64,000 nucleotides of DNA from Hyphodiscus hymeniophilus (taxonomy: Eukaryota > Ascomycota > Leotiomycetes > Helotiales > Hyphodiscaceae). The stretch is taken from positions 744,001 to 808,000 of the forward strand of contig VNKQ01000013.1 of NCBI GenBank assembly GCA_016508695.1. The letters are read 5' to 3'. The notes under the pieces were generated by a model. That model had not been told where the DNA came from, ran no database searches, and saw only the letters and a list, made by a program, of their open reading frames with translations. The position numbers and the translations under genes are program-made. Position 1 is the first letter of the stretch, and every line of letters starts with the position of its first letter. This document shows, piece by piece, positions 25,059 to 36,366 of this stretch.

Positions 25059-25511
25059 TTAATCAAGTTTAGCATGTATCGAGCGCTCTCATGAATCATG
25101 ACGCAGGGAATTGAAGGGCGACTACGAGGGTGTTGAAGAAGGAATTGGGCTAACGGTTCAGCTCTTATCGATCAGCTAGGTATGGCATCACCATTCTATC
25201 AGTCACGTGTGAGCATCGGCAACGAGCATTTTCTTTTGTCTACTATCTCAAAGTGAACGTACGAGATTTCTCATGCCTTTTAAGTTTTCGAAACCAGAAC
25301 CAGAATCTCTTAATAGTTGGCAGTGAAAGCTAACACCACGTGGATCTCTACAGACCAATAGTCCATTCCACGCCATCAACTCCCGATCCATAACCCACGC
25401 GCTAGTACGCTACTATCCCACCCGAAGATTCGTCCACCAAGGGTAGAAATTATCATACACGGCAATATAGACATCATTGAAAGCCAGAGCCTCAATCTAA
25501 CTCTAGATACC
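25059..25511. other. Intergenic region
   Basis: Lies between the FBXO21-like start and the SLM1 stop, both on the minus strand. It should include the FBXO21-like promoter. No motif of note. Confidence 0.45.
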
Positions 25512-28358
25512 TCAGGCAGGCGTTTGTTTGGGGAATTCCCCGGGGATGTGCAATTGCGAAACGCTCTGAACACTCTTGTGATTCTCTCCGGCTGCTAGTG
25601 ATGGCCGTGAACCTTCGGTCAGCGGTCTCAATGCTCCTTCAATAGGATTTGAGGAATTTCCAGTCTGAGCTTCGGTCAACGGTCTCAATGCTCCTTCAAT
25701 AGGATTTGAGGAACCTCCAGTCGGAGCTTCGGCGAAAGCTCCAACAGCTGGAAGGTCATCTGTGCTTCGCTCAGCAGACATGAATTTGTCGTCTGATGGT
25801 ATATCGTTCAGGGTGTCTGGTGCAGCAATTAAGACAGCCTCACGTGCGGCCTGAGCTTCGCGGGTTTGGGCGTCGCTGTCAGGTGCTGCGATTTTGGCAG
25901 ATTCGAGAGCTGCTTGATCCTCGAGATTAGCGGCATTGGCTTGCTCATGGTGTTGATATGCCCCCACTCCTATGGACCCTAAGGCTACACCACCGAGTCC
26001 GGCGGCGGCAAGATCTGCTGGAGCCTGCCCAGCGGAGAAGGGAATATCGTGTTGGTCATGAATTGGTTGATTGGTGTAGGGATTGATGCCGTCTTGCTGT
26101 ACGTAGTGATTCACCATTGCGGCATGAGTTGGTGAGGTGGACCGTTCTTGAGCATAATGGTGGCCGACCCCACTGCCTGGTAGAGCGCTGGCAGCAGCTA
26201 TATCGCGCTCTTGGAAATCTCCGAAGCCGGAACTTCCACTAGAAGGTGAAAGAGGAGCCTGTAAGCCACGTGCCGGGTTGACGATGAGATCAGTTGAAGG
26301 AAACCGCCCACCTTCAACAAGGGCGTCAGCAATTACTTCATTCAAAGCTTTTGCTCCAGAACCATGTCTCAGGAGCACTCCTCCCGAGACACTCCTGAAT
26401 GGAAAGTAATCGAATTTCTGTACGTACCTGGTTGGGGACGTTTTGACAAGGCGTCTTGCTTGGGTCCCTGGGCTGCAATAGCCGAAGCTGAAGCTGAGAA
26501 CGGCTCATCGTCTTCATCGTCCATTATACCGTCACTGCTGATAGAGCCAGCCTTTTGCGATGTTCCACTGACGCTGCGGGCGTGCTGGCGCACAAATGCG
26601 CTGCGCTCTTGTGGCGATTTTTCGGTCAATACCTTTATGTCCTCAAACCAGGCTAGCATAGTCTCGTAGCTCTCTGCACGGAATACCCAAGAATGTCCTC
26701 GGTGCATCGAGCCAGTTTGTCGGCCCTTTAGCATAAACTTGTTCGAGGAACCGCCTTCTGTTGAATGGGATCCAAGCTTCTGTCCGGGCAGGTAGAGAGA
26801 CATGACGGGCGCCTGATTTTTGTCTGCAGACTTGAATTCGTGTAGATGCGTCGGAGAAAGTACATACCTAAATATAAAATTAGCAGAGAAGGTGGAATTA
26901 AAGCACCCATTGAATTGTAAAACTCACCATCCTGGCGTATACCTGTGTATTGTTAATAGATGTTCTTTCACGGTTGCGCTAGAGACTTACGATTTCAGAT
27001 ATTTTGACTTTCTTTCGAGAAGCCCAGCTCTGACTTCTTGTGCCAACTCGTTGTCTCGTCCAGGATACTGGATATGCTGCGCTTCCCGGGTTGGCAGACG
27101 CGGGTCAACAAAATGCTCATCCTTCTCCACAAATGTATTCCATTCATGATCTTTGGGCATATCGATTGGACCAGTGCGTAGTTCCTCTACCACGGAATAA
27201 GCTGCTTCTGCTTCGCGCTTCAGGATACCGGCATAAGCGTTGTAAGACTTTTGAATTTCGCCAACAACGATGGACTCGAGTTCTCTTCCTGAGGCTTCAA
27301 GGTTGAGATATGCCTGTCTGAAGTTAGACAATGGAAAGCCGACAGCAATACATCATATACTTACCTGGTGCAGATAATTCTCCTCGTCGATCTGTTTCTC
27401 GACCTGGCGGTCCACCGCAAGCTTAAGGAGATAGGGATCCTGCTTCCCAGTCATTGCAGCAGGGTCAACATCTGATTGTCCCAAGCCCTCTTGAAGGCTA
27501 TTTACGGCCTTCCTGGTGTTTTCCATCTCCTTGTCCACAGAATTCTTGAAATCACCACTGAGGTTCTTGATTTCTTTGATCTTCTGTTGCAAGTCGCTTC
27601 GAAGGCCCACCAAGGCCAAAATGACATCGTTCTCTATGTCTCTCGACTTGTTCGCCTCTGCGATCGCACCTTTGTGATATCCGCGGAGGATTTGAACAGC
27701 GTCGTCAATACCTCCGGACTGGAGGAAGACATTGGGTGCAGTGGTGTTGTTTATGACATTGGAAATCTTCAAGAGGTTCTTCGATCTATGATCATAGCTT
27801 GCTTGCATTTCTCGAAAGTATGTGATGAGATCCTTCAGGACTTTGCGCCAAGCTAGACATATGTTAGTGACAGCTTGCTTGTTGACTAACGGAATACATA
27901 CCTTGGAACCTATTCGCAAGGATCTCTGTCGGGTTGCCGGTCGTGGGAACGGGGGTGTAGAATGCACTTTGCATCTCATCGGTATCTCCAGGGGTTTGCA
28001 AAGCCAGCGACCGCACACTACCGGCGTGACTCGAACGTCTCGACGAGCTTCTTTTCAAGCTCCCAGTGCGCTTGATCGATGCCTTCTTCCTCAGAGTGCC
28101 TGCCCGCGACGGCATTATGCTGTCGCCATGCGAGATGACGGAGTCGCTACGTTCCATGTTCGTGCTTTGTGGCCTTCCTGGCGCTTCCCACTCCTCGTTG
28201 AATTTGCCCCAGTTCTGTTGCGAGACTGACTGCGTTAGCGGTGAGGTGGTTGAAGGATTGCCTGGTGTTGGCCGGAAATCTGCAGCTGATGTGGACAGTG
28301 GGAGAGTTGTCTTAGGTTGTTCGGTCTGATTTTGCAGAGGAGCAGCGGTCGAGGCCAT
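25512..28358 (-). CDS. slm1: TORC2 effector SLM1/SLM2 (F-BAR-like and PH domains)
   Basis: Probable complement(join(25512..26380,26428..26867,26928..26942,26991..27313,27365..27852,27902..28358)), 863 aa. The third intron is followed by a 15-nt micro-exon (26,928-26,942) that supplies TPG of YTPGW and keeps phase. After a Ser-rich leader comes a long helical region starting AWRKVLKDLITYFREMQASY, corresponding to the F-BAR-like part, and then the PH domain (YTPGWYVLSPTHLHEF ... HSWVFRAESYETMLAWFEDI). The tail is low-complexity with two tandem 19-residue repeats (SSNPIEGALRPLTE). Yeast Slm1/2 bind PI(4,5)P2, sit in eisosomes and activate TORC2 for sphingolipid control. I see no yeast-like calcineurin-docking PxIxIT motif at the C-terminus. 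The acceptor of the last intron is uncertain (GGGAG or GAG three bases later). Confidence 0.88.
25614..25732 (-). repeat. Tandem 57-bp coding repeat in SLM1 tail
   Basis: Two adjacent units with a 57-nt start-to-start spacing (25,614 and 25,671) are nearly identical. They encode a 19-residue unit containing SSNPIEGALRPLTE. The unit length is a multiple of three, so copy number can change without a frameshift. Confidence 0.85.
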
Positions 28359-28889
28359 GCCGACGCCGACGGAGACCTGTTGATGTTATGTAGGTTGGAG
28401 TTACTCTCAAGGCTTGGTCAGGTTCCTTGTCCACGATGAATTGAGCTCTGGTGCAGCTTCCAACTAGCCCGATTGGCAGAAGAGGCAGGTCGGGGTATGA
28501 GACGATAGTGGGAGGCGCCGCAAACAGCCCGATCACAAAGTTGTAGATGCGACGGCAGGAACTAGGTTGGACGAGAGAACACTGTCAAAGACAAGATGTA
28601 TTGATGTTGTTTGGGGGAGGGGTTCATGTGGAATGCGACAGAGTGAGAGTGAGGTGATGTTGAGTGAGAGAATAAAGTGAAGTGAAGTGCATCATCCAAC
28701 CTTCTGGGTTGGGCGGATTCAGTCTCGTTCGGGTGCAACAGCTCGCTCCATAGTACAGTTATGACGATGTGTCCCACTAGCTCGGTCTACGTACTCCATA
28801 CAAGCCACTGCCACCCAAAACGGACAGACCGTCAACAACACACGCTCCAAGCTGCAGTTTGGGAAACAAGTACATGGGGCGCCTGCATT

Positions 28890-28942
28890 GTGGTTGTGGT
28901 TCTGGTTCTTGTTCTCGTTCTTGTTCTTGGTCCTGGTCCTGC
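28890..28942. repeat. Low-complexity GGTTCT/TTGTTC stretch
   Basis: A G/T/C-only run built of degenerate hexamers (GGTTCT, TTGTTC, GGTCCT). It is one of two microsatellite-like tracts about 550-650 bp upstream of the SLM1 start codon. Confidence 0.8.
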
Positions 28943-28983
28943 TTTGTCGTTGCATAGCCACAATTCCACGGCTGATCCTGCGG

Positions 28984-29019
28984 CAATCCCAATCCCAATT
29001 TCAATCCCAATCCCAATCC
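28984..29019. repeat. CCCAAT hexamer array (four CCAAT pentamers)
   Basis: Interrupted repeat of the hexamer CCCAAT, giving CCAAT pentamers at 28,989, 28,995, 29,007 and 29,013. CCAAT is the HAP/NF-Y binding core, so the tract could be regulatory for SLM1, or it could simply be a microsatellite. Confidence 0.7.
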
Positions 29020-31282
29020 TAAGTTTGATCCCTCACTAGCGGTACGACAGATGTGGGATGATATGTCAGTCATGTCACAATATGATTCTGGGCCATTTAG
29101 TCGCTGTTCACTGTTTGAACTACAACTCTGGAACAAAGCCTTCCCTAATCCTTTCTCCGGTCTGTGACGGTGCAGAAGAGTCCTGTGATGCCGATATTTG
29201 GTACAGTAAGAACCCGAAGAGCGCAGCGTCGTCATGAGTAATGTATATCAAAGTGGTTACAAGCCGGGTCCTTTGGATGTTATCCTACATAATCACTATT
29301 CAGGTGTTCCACTCCTACAAAGAGCTAACTAGAGTTGGCACTCTGCAGTCGTCTTTCTCTGGATATCATGAGGACCCGAGCTTACCACAGACAATCTTCC
29401 AGACCATTGACTTACCTCACTGACTTATTAGGTAGCTTCAAAGCATCTCCGTTGTCCAGCCTGATCCCGACAAACAAGTGCAGCCATTGTTGAAGTGGTA
29501 AATGATGGTTGGTGATTGGACACATCAATGACGACGCTCTCCAGACCTCATCGTCAACCTACCCTTGCTGTAGCCTGCCCAAGTACCGTAGGTAGTGCTT
29601 CTACATCATGTGACTATTGATTGCTTTCCATCCAGGCATCCAAGGATCCAGTCCACTCCATTCTATGTTGAATGATGGAGTCTCCTTTGTAGATGTAGGA
29701 GCTTAGAGTTCATCTAGGTCTTATTGGATTTCATGCCGTCTCCGTACTACCTGTTCCCTTTTATCCTTTGAAATTAGAGATGCTATCTCCGAGATGGCAG
29801 AACTAGGTAATACTAGTCTAGTAGAGGTCTGAAGTACTGGGGAGGTTATCAAACTTAAGGTCTTCGAATTGCTGTTTGCAGAATAGAAGGCTCCCAGTTG
29901 AAAGTATATCATACAAGATTCTCAGCCTCGATAAAAAAACCATCCTGCCCTCCCTGTAATTCCATTGTAGGGTAAAATATTCTCACCAATCTTAAAGCGG
30001 TGCGATCCAAACCAGTCAATATGTCAAGACTGACAGCACCCATATAGCTCAAATCCCAACACATATGCAGCTCCCGCAATACGGTCTGCTTACCATTTCG
30101 GCAAGGTCTGTCGTCCCATACAAGAACCTCATTAACGATTCTACCCTTGTTGTGAAAAGGGGTGCGCCGTTTGACCTTGCCCAATCTTGACAATTTAATG
30201 TTGAAGTCTTGAAAGTCTTAATCAGGATCCCCGGTGAGGACTTCTGACCCTCGCTCTTTTAGTTGATTACAAGCTAGACGTTTCTCAAGCGTGTAGATCG
30301 AAGCCTTTGTAGACTTGTTCTTCTAGATTTGCATTGTTGTCAATTGCGTAGGCTCTGTTGAGTTGGCCTATGAGCTCGTCATAGTACAGGAGGTATGGGA
30401 GGTGGTGTGACGGAGAGTTCGTGTTTATCAAAGCAGACCCGCAGCAGCATACAATTATTTTTATACAAGCACTGAATTGGCACGAAGGCAATACCATTAC
30501 ATTCCGAAGAGCCTTGATTCTGGGTGCAGGGTGGAGATTACAAAGATATGATCGCAAGCTCAATTTGAGTCGTCAAAAATACAGTGTCTGCGACCTGAGG
30601 ACAATAAATATTCCATAGTGCCAAGAAGATTGCTCCGAAGATATTGATATTCAAGTACTGCATGCTGTCGCGTTGGTCGCAAACCTACTGTGTGGAAAGA
30701 AAGTGAAACTGAGAAGGGCTTGGAGAGGCCCATCTCATCTCATCCTGAGTGGCGCTGTGTCTCGTGCACTCTTTTGCCTTGCGACCTACAGGTCAACATA
30801 CAGAAATGCACCATTTGTTGAACTTTGAGGGGTGAAGCCCTTCAGACATATGGTGACTTTCCCTCCAGCATTATCACTGAACACCTCACAAACTGATAAG
30901 ATCGGGGTGCGTACTTTCGTGACAACTCCTTATGCGTATACTCGATTCAGGAGAGGTTTGATCTTAGCACTTAACAATCTCGTTTTGCGTCGCGGATAAC
31001 AGGCAAATGAGTGGCCGGGAGGGTCGCAATACAAAACCACAAAAGGCATTAGAACAACGCAATGAAGGCTGGGAATTCGGCAACCGTACGGCTGAAGATC
31101 AGAGAAACAAACTGGAAAGGCGAAGAATAACACGCAACATTCACATGAAACCCAAAATTCTCCCAGAGAGAGTTGCAGCATGCTTATACTCCGTAACCCT
31201 TTTGGTGAACTCCAAAAGACAGGCCTTAGCAGCCATATACCATACAAAGCCCGGAACGCCAAATGACTAATGCTAAATTGTC

Positions 31283-32247
31283 TCAACCACGGCCTCTCGA
31301 GAAGCCTCCTCGGGCACCTCCCCGACCTCTTGGAGTAAAACCGCCGCTTCCCCCCCTAGAAAATCCTCCTGAGCCACCACGACCGCCTCGTCCACCAGCA
31401 CTAAAGCCACCACGTCCTCTGGGTGCTCCTCTTGCACCTCCTCGTCCACCTCGCATTGGTGCACCTCTACCGCCTCTTGCGCCTCCCGCTCGTTTGGGCT
31501 TCGGTGCTCCAGGTGGGGGTTTGGGCTTGGGAAGGAACTTTTCTAGGGGAAGGAGCTTGTCGCCACCAATGTAGAACTTGTCGCCGGATTTGAACGAGGT
31601 GGCTTGGATGCCTTCGGTGGGCTTGATTGTGAAGTACTATGAAGCTTGATATAAGAACTTGTGCAATGTAGATGATACCGAAAAAGGGGTATCGAAACAT
31701 CCACTCCTGGGACGCATCTCATCTCTTGAATGCAAAAGCAGAGATCAAGCCACTGGTTGCGGCGGGACATGCAAATTACTTACAACTTGATTTATTGGGC
31801 CCAGGATTTCGTCGACTTTGCCAATTGACGTCTGTTCCACGGTCAGAATTCAAGGGGTAGTCTTTGAGAGCGCGGAGTAATCTCACCTTATTCTGGAGGT
31901 ATATGGGCGCATTGAAGTATGGGATTTTGGTATTAATCGATTCGCAGACAATTTCTCCCTCACAAGCATGGAGAAAAGCTCCCATTTCTACCCACAACCG
32001 TTAGCTATAGCTCTCTCAAGTCTGATGGCATAAAACACTCACCAAGTACCTGATCTGGGGGTCCACTGTTCTGCTGGAATCCACCTCGTCCTATGATCCC
32101 AATTAGTATCTAATTCTTCACAAAACTTTGCGCCCAAAACTTACCTCCAAAGCCACCGCCCCCTCTTGCACCGAATCCTCCTCTACCTCCACCGCCTCCG
32201 AAGTTTGCGCCTGTGCCGCGTCCTCTTGGTGCGCCTCGGAATGACAT
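31283..32247 (-). CDS. gar1: H/ACA snoRNP core protein GAR1
   Basis: complement(join(31283..31636,31784..31831,31887..31987,32043..32090,32145..32247)), 217 aa. Both ends are RGG-rich (N-terminal MSFRGAPRGRG; C-terminal runs of GGRGG and ending GFSRGRG). Between them is the conserved Gar1 core: FLHACEGEIVCESINTKIPY, FNAPIYLQNK, TSIGKVDEILGPINQVYFT and SGDKFYIGGDKLLPLEKFLP. Gar1 binds Cbf5 (dyskerin) in H/ACA particles and is needed for pseudouridylation of rRNA and for its processing in the nucleolus. Two exons are only 48 nt long. The G-rich coding strand of the RGG tail explains the long C-rich plus-strand run at 31,290-31,550. Confidence 0.95.
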
Positions 32248-33633
32248 TGTCGTATGATTTGGTGCGTTTCTCGAATTTTGGAAAATTCAAAGACTTTGAA
32301 TCTCGGCCCAAAAGCTAGGCCGCGCTAAGCTGCTTCCTGCTTAAGCGAGGTGGCAGGCTGCTAGATATACCTGGTGATATGTGAACCCCCACAACTGTGA
32401 TTCTGCCACCCACTATCCAAGATTTCGACGTCTAACCAATTTTCAACGCAAGGCCAGATGGTACTTCTCTTTACCAATAGACTACAACACAGTAAATATA
32501 TTAGCACTACAAGGCATAAGTGGCAGTCTTCCATTGTGTCTTCGCCTGTCCAGGCTCTTACTTTCGATCTCCCGACTCCCTTCCTGTGTCTTTCGGACCA
32601 TTACAAGAACTTGTTCCCTGAAGACTTTATTATTCTGGTGGGAGAGCTACCTCATGATAATAAAAAATACAAGTAGATCCTCTGTTTTTTTGCGATTTTC
32701 TTACAGAATTACTCTTCTAGGGTTTCCTGGAACTTCGGGTGTATTTCCGTCCTGCCCAGTCTTCTCCTTCCTATCGTGCTTTGTCTCTTCAAACGGCCTT
32801 TTAAGGAACGCTTCAAATTTTTTCCGTCAATCCTGCTGTATTCTATCAGGAAACTCACTCAGCTTCCCATCTGCCCTGCTGGCATTCCGATAATTCATTC
32901 GTCGATGCCGATGACATCGGTATGCTCAGCCAACTTGTATTTGGTCCCAGAAGCACTACTCGCCGCACTCGTGACTTAATCATATTTGTACTTTGGTCAG
33001 GAACGTTTTAGTACCCACGTCTACAAATACCTCACATCACTACGCAACGATTTTTCCATATGGCGTGAAGTTATTGACTATTAGCTGTTACTGCTCACGT
33101 ATCACCGGACATGGTTGCTGTGGCTTGGAATTTGTACAGCTGTGAGACAGAGTCGAAGCTTTGTTCGTGCTCGGCAATCCAAATCTGACTTGAGAGATCG
33201 GTCACTCCGAAGAGGCTTGAAACTCATGGGTTTCATTAGTCCGAACCTGTTTTGGGGACTTGGAGAAGAGTTTTGAAGGCAGTTCGGAAGGCAGCCTTCT
33301 TATTTACTATTATGCACAGAGAAAGTGTCTTGTGGTCAAGAAATCCCCTTTTGACTTGTTAGTATAGGTTGAGTAAAGGCAGGCTAGTGCTGCAAAGTTC
33401 TGTGCCCGTCTGATTATGTATTGCAAACGCTCGATAAATTGTACGAGGTCGAATCGGGGTCCTCAAATCACACGTGAGTAGGTATGGACGCGCACACACT
33501 AGACGGGTGCTCCGACAGGTAAGATGATTAAGACGAGCTTCCACCCGTAAAAGTAGATCACATATTTTGCGAAATGGAGCCAGCATGTAATCATTCAATC
33601 CCTCTTGCCAGTTTCTACTCGTACATTCACTGT
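32248..33633. other. Intergenic, no gene recognised
   Basis: Lies between the GAR1 start and the THS1 stop, both on the minus strand. A plus-strand open stretch (32,381-32,893) has no ATG at its start and a composition dominated by Leu, Ser and Phe, so I regard it as chance. The region must contain the GAR1 promoter on its left side. Confidence 0.45.
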
Positions 33634-35925
33634 TTAGAAAGGACTACCAGAGCCTCGCTCGTTCTTTAACTTGACCAGCTTCTCGACCGCCTCCTGAATC
33701 GGAATGGGCGTACCACGATCCTGACTCTTCTCGTCATCTCTGAATCTAATATTGACCTCCCTGCCCTTCATCTCTTGATCGCCAACAACGAAAATAAAGT
33801 TATACTGCGACAACTGTCCTGTCCGAATCTTCTTTTGCAACGTATTTCCGCTCAAATCCAGGTCCACGTACAGCTTCTCCTTCTTGAAGATTGCTTGAAC
33901 TTCCTTCGCATAATCGTAGAACCCCACTCCCACGGGTACGATGAGTATCTGGCGAGGACTTAGCCAGAAAGGCCATTTTCCGGCGAAGTGCTCTGTCAAG
34001 ATAGCTGTGAAACGCTCCAAACTACCTGCCATTGCGCGGTGGATCATGACAGGTCTGGCGCAACCGGGCGTGAGTGGCTTGATGGACCGCTCCTTCTTAA
34101 CGCCGTCTGCTGTAGGTACATCAACCTTCTCCTTCAGCTCTTCGGCTTTAGATTTGGATGCATCATCGTCCTTCGATTTGACTGGTGTTTCAGACGTCAC
34201 GTATTCGAGACCGAAATTCTGTGGCAGCTGGAAATCTAGTTGAATTGTAGCGCATTGCCAATCTCGTCTCAAGCAATCAGATATTGTGATATCGATCTTG
34301 GGACCGTAGAAAGCGCCATCTCCTTCGTTGAGGTCCCAAGGTGTGCCTCCTGGTGAACTGGAGAATTCATCTAATGCTGAGCGAAGCTTATCCTCAGCCA
34401 TATCCCACGTCTCTCGCTTGCCCATGAATTTCTCCGGGCGCGTAGAAAGTTTCATCTTAAATGTGAATCCAAGAAGTCCGTACATCGTCTTCAAAAAGTC
34501 GAACAGGTCAATGATCTCCGTCTTGATCTGATCTTCTCGGCAGAATATGTGGGCATCATCTTGCTGAAATCTTCGAACTCGTGTCATACCGGATAGCGCG
34601 CCTGAAGCTTCATTTCTGTGTAGGACACCGAAGTCTGCTAGCCTCATTGGCAGTTCGTGATGACTTCTTGTACGGACGCCAAACATGCGCGCGTGACCAG
34701 GGCAGTTCATAGGCTTCAAAGCAAAGACATCTTTCTCCACAGGGAACACAAACATATCGTCCTTGTAGTAGTCCCAGTGACCTGACATTTTCCACAATTC
34801 TGAGTTATACATATTAGGCGTTTGGACTTCATCGTAGCCACGTTGCCAATACTGATCTCTGATGAAAGCCATAATGGCATTATTGATTCGCATTCCGTGG
34901 GGTAGCCACATTGCTGAGCCCGGAGAGAGATCATCAAAGTAAAACAGCTCTTGATCTCTGCCAATCTTTCGGTGATCTCGCTTCGCTGCCTCCTCCAGGA
35001 ACTTCTTGTGCTCAACCATCATCTTCTTATCTGGAAATGATACACCATATATACGTTGCAAAGAGTCATTCTCCGGGTTACCCAAGAAGTATGAAGCCGA
35101 GTTCTTCATGATTGCGAAGCTCTCGATTCTGCCCGTATTGGGAACGTGAGGTCCGCGACATAAGTCAATCAGTGGTCCATTGCGATATACCGTGGTATAC
35201 TCGTCATCCTTGATCTTGTCCTTGATGATGTGTTGCTTGTACTTGTTGTAACTGAACATCTTCAAAAGATCATCCTTGGACAGCACAAGTCTTTCGAAAG
35301 GTTGCTTCTCCTTTACAATCTGCCCCACCAAAGTCTCGATTGGCTTCCAATCCGCTTGTTGTACTGCAGCACCATCTGGCAAACTCATCTCGTAGTAGAA
35401 GCCGTCTTCAATGGGTGGGCCAATGCAGAGACTGCAACCAAAGCGTCTTTCCGAAGCCTCGCCAAGTATGTGTGCACTCGAGTGCCAGAAAACCTTCCTC
35501 CCTTCCTCGTCCTTGAATTCAAGTAATTCGAGCTTGCAGCTTGCCTCCAATGGTCTCTCCAAGTCCCACAGCTGATTGTTGTCTCCATTGAGCCTCGCGA
35601 CAACCGTACGTTTGTATAGACTGTTGGAGATTCCTTTGGCGATTTCTGCAGGGGATGTCTCCCACGACATACCCTCCTTGATGCTGCCATCAGCCAGTGT
35701 AATCGTTATTGGTTCTCGAGGTTTCGCCGCGGTTTCCGCATCGAATTTGGCCTTGAGCTCTTGAAAGAGCTTGAGCCTCTCCGAAAGGAACTGTGCTGGT
35801 GGGTTCATCTCCATTGGCCCCGCGTTTGCCCCGCCATCTCCTGCTTTCTCCTTCTTGACTTTTGGTTTCTTCTGTCCAACGACAAGTGCCTTTGCGCCAT
35901 CAATGGCTTTCTGCGCCTGCTCCAT
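33634..35925 (-). CDS. ths1: Threonyl-tRNA synthetase, cytosolic
   Basis: Single exon, 763 aa. Order of domains: a Lys-rich eukaryotic N-extension; a TGS domain (ITITLADGSIKEG, about residues 95-155); the second additional (editing) domain with HSSAHIL and CIGPPIEDGFYYE; the class II catalytic core with motif 2 (FGVLHRNEASGALSGMTRVR) and motif 3 (PVMIHRAMAGSLERF); and a C-terminal anticodon-binding domain (ILIVPVGVGFYDYAKEVQ). The zinc-binding set C...H...H is seen in MNCPGHARMF and downstream. It attaches threonine to tRNA-Thr. No mitochondrial presequence is visible, so I call it cytosolic. Alternative starts could still give dual targeting. An insert of Ser/Lys residues near the catalytic core (SKDDDASKSKAEELKEK) is low-complexity. 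Confidence 0.96.
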   Translation of the reverse strand: MEQAQKAIDGAKALVVGQKKPKVKKEKAGDGGANAGPMEMNPPAQFLSERLKLFQELKAKFDAETAAKPREPITITLADGSIKEGMSWETSPAEIAKGISNSLYKRTVVARLNGDNNQLWDLERPLEASCKLELLEFKDEEGRKVFWHSSAHILGEASERRFGCSLCIGPPIEDGFYYEMSLPDGAAVQQADWKPIETLVGQIVKEKQPFERLVLSKDDLLKMFSYNKYKQHIIKDKIKDDEYTTVYRNGPLIDLCRGPHVPNTGRIESFAIMKNSASYFLGNPENDSLQRIYGVSFPDKKMMVEHKKFLEEAAKRDHRKIGRDQELFYFDDLSPGSAMWLPHGMRINNAIMAFIRDQYWQRGYDEVQTPNMYNSELWKMSGHWDYYKDDMFVFPVEKDVFALKPMNCPGHARMFGVRTRSHHELPMRLADFGVLHRNEASGALSGMTRVRRFQQDDAHIFCREDQIKTEIIDLFDFLKTMYGLLGFTFKMKLSTRPEKFMGKRETWDMAEDKLRSALDEFSSSPGGTPWDLNEGDGAFYGPKIDITISDCLRRDWQCATIQLDFQLPQNFGLEYVTSETPVKSKDDDASKSKAEELKEKVDVPTADGVKKERSIKPLTPGCARPVMIHRAMAGSLERFTAILTEHFAGKWPFWLSPRQILIVPVGVGFYDYAKEVQAIFKKEKLYVDLDLSGNTLQKKIRTGQLSQYNFIFVVGDQEMKGREVNIRFRDDEKSQDRGTPIPIQEAVEKLVKLKNERGSGSPF

Positions 35926-36366
35926 AATTCTGAGAGTATTTCTTGTTATGTGGTGTCAACTTGAAAGGGCGAGTGTTGGAACTTTATTTATCGAGGCCAG
36001 ATTTTTTGAGTCAAACACTGCATGAGTCAAGAGTTGGGCGTATGAGCATCAAGCTTCACGTGTGCCCATATCAATGCGGAAACAGAAACTCTACTACGAC
36101 AATTTATGCTATCGCAAGGTTTTTTACCCTACCGGGCTAGAAGTGTACTTATTACCTCTTGGGTGGCCTTCTAGGACCTCTAGCCCTTTAGATAAAGTGA
36201 GTAGTCCGCCCAAGAAAGCAGGTCGCTGCCAAAGAACACAACTTTATTACTCACAGTCAAATACTTTCAGACCCTCCACGTCATGAGGCCATCTTTTATC
36301 ATTATTACGAAAGTTCTGCTAAGTGGCTTGGGTATCATACACGTTTCAATATCATAATCGTTCCTC
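35926..36366. other. Intergenic, THS1 promoter side
   Basis: Lies between the THS1 start and the stop of the SPX-RING gene. No gene is recognised. It should contain the THS1 promoter. Confidence 0.45.

Larger units (their letters stand above)
28359..31282. other. Large gene-poor intergenic region
   Basis: This 2.9-kb gap lies upstream of SLM1 and downstream of GAR1. Two minus-strand open frames look weakly protein-like: 30,285-30,563 (ends DELIGQLNRAYAID...) and 29,909-30,193 (contains ILTGLDRTALRLVRIFYP). They could be pieces of one decayed or species-specific gene, but I recognise no family and found no splice that joins them. The left part holds two simple-sequence stretches listed separately. 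Confidence 0.45.

Noticed and set aside
32381..32893. 170-codon plus-strand frame between GAR1 and THS1
   Set aside because: No ATG at its start, Leu/Ser/Phe-dominated composition, no motif.
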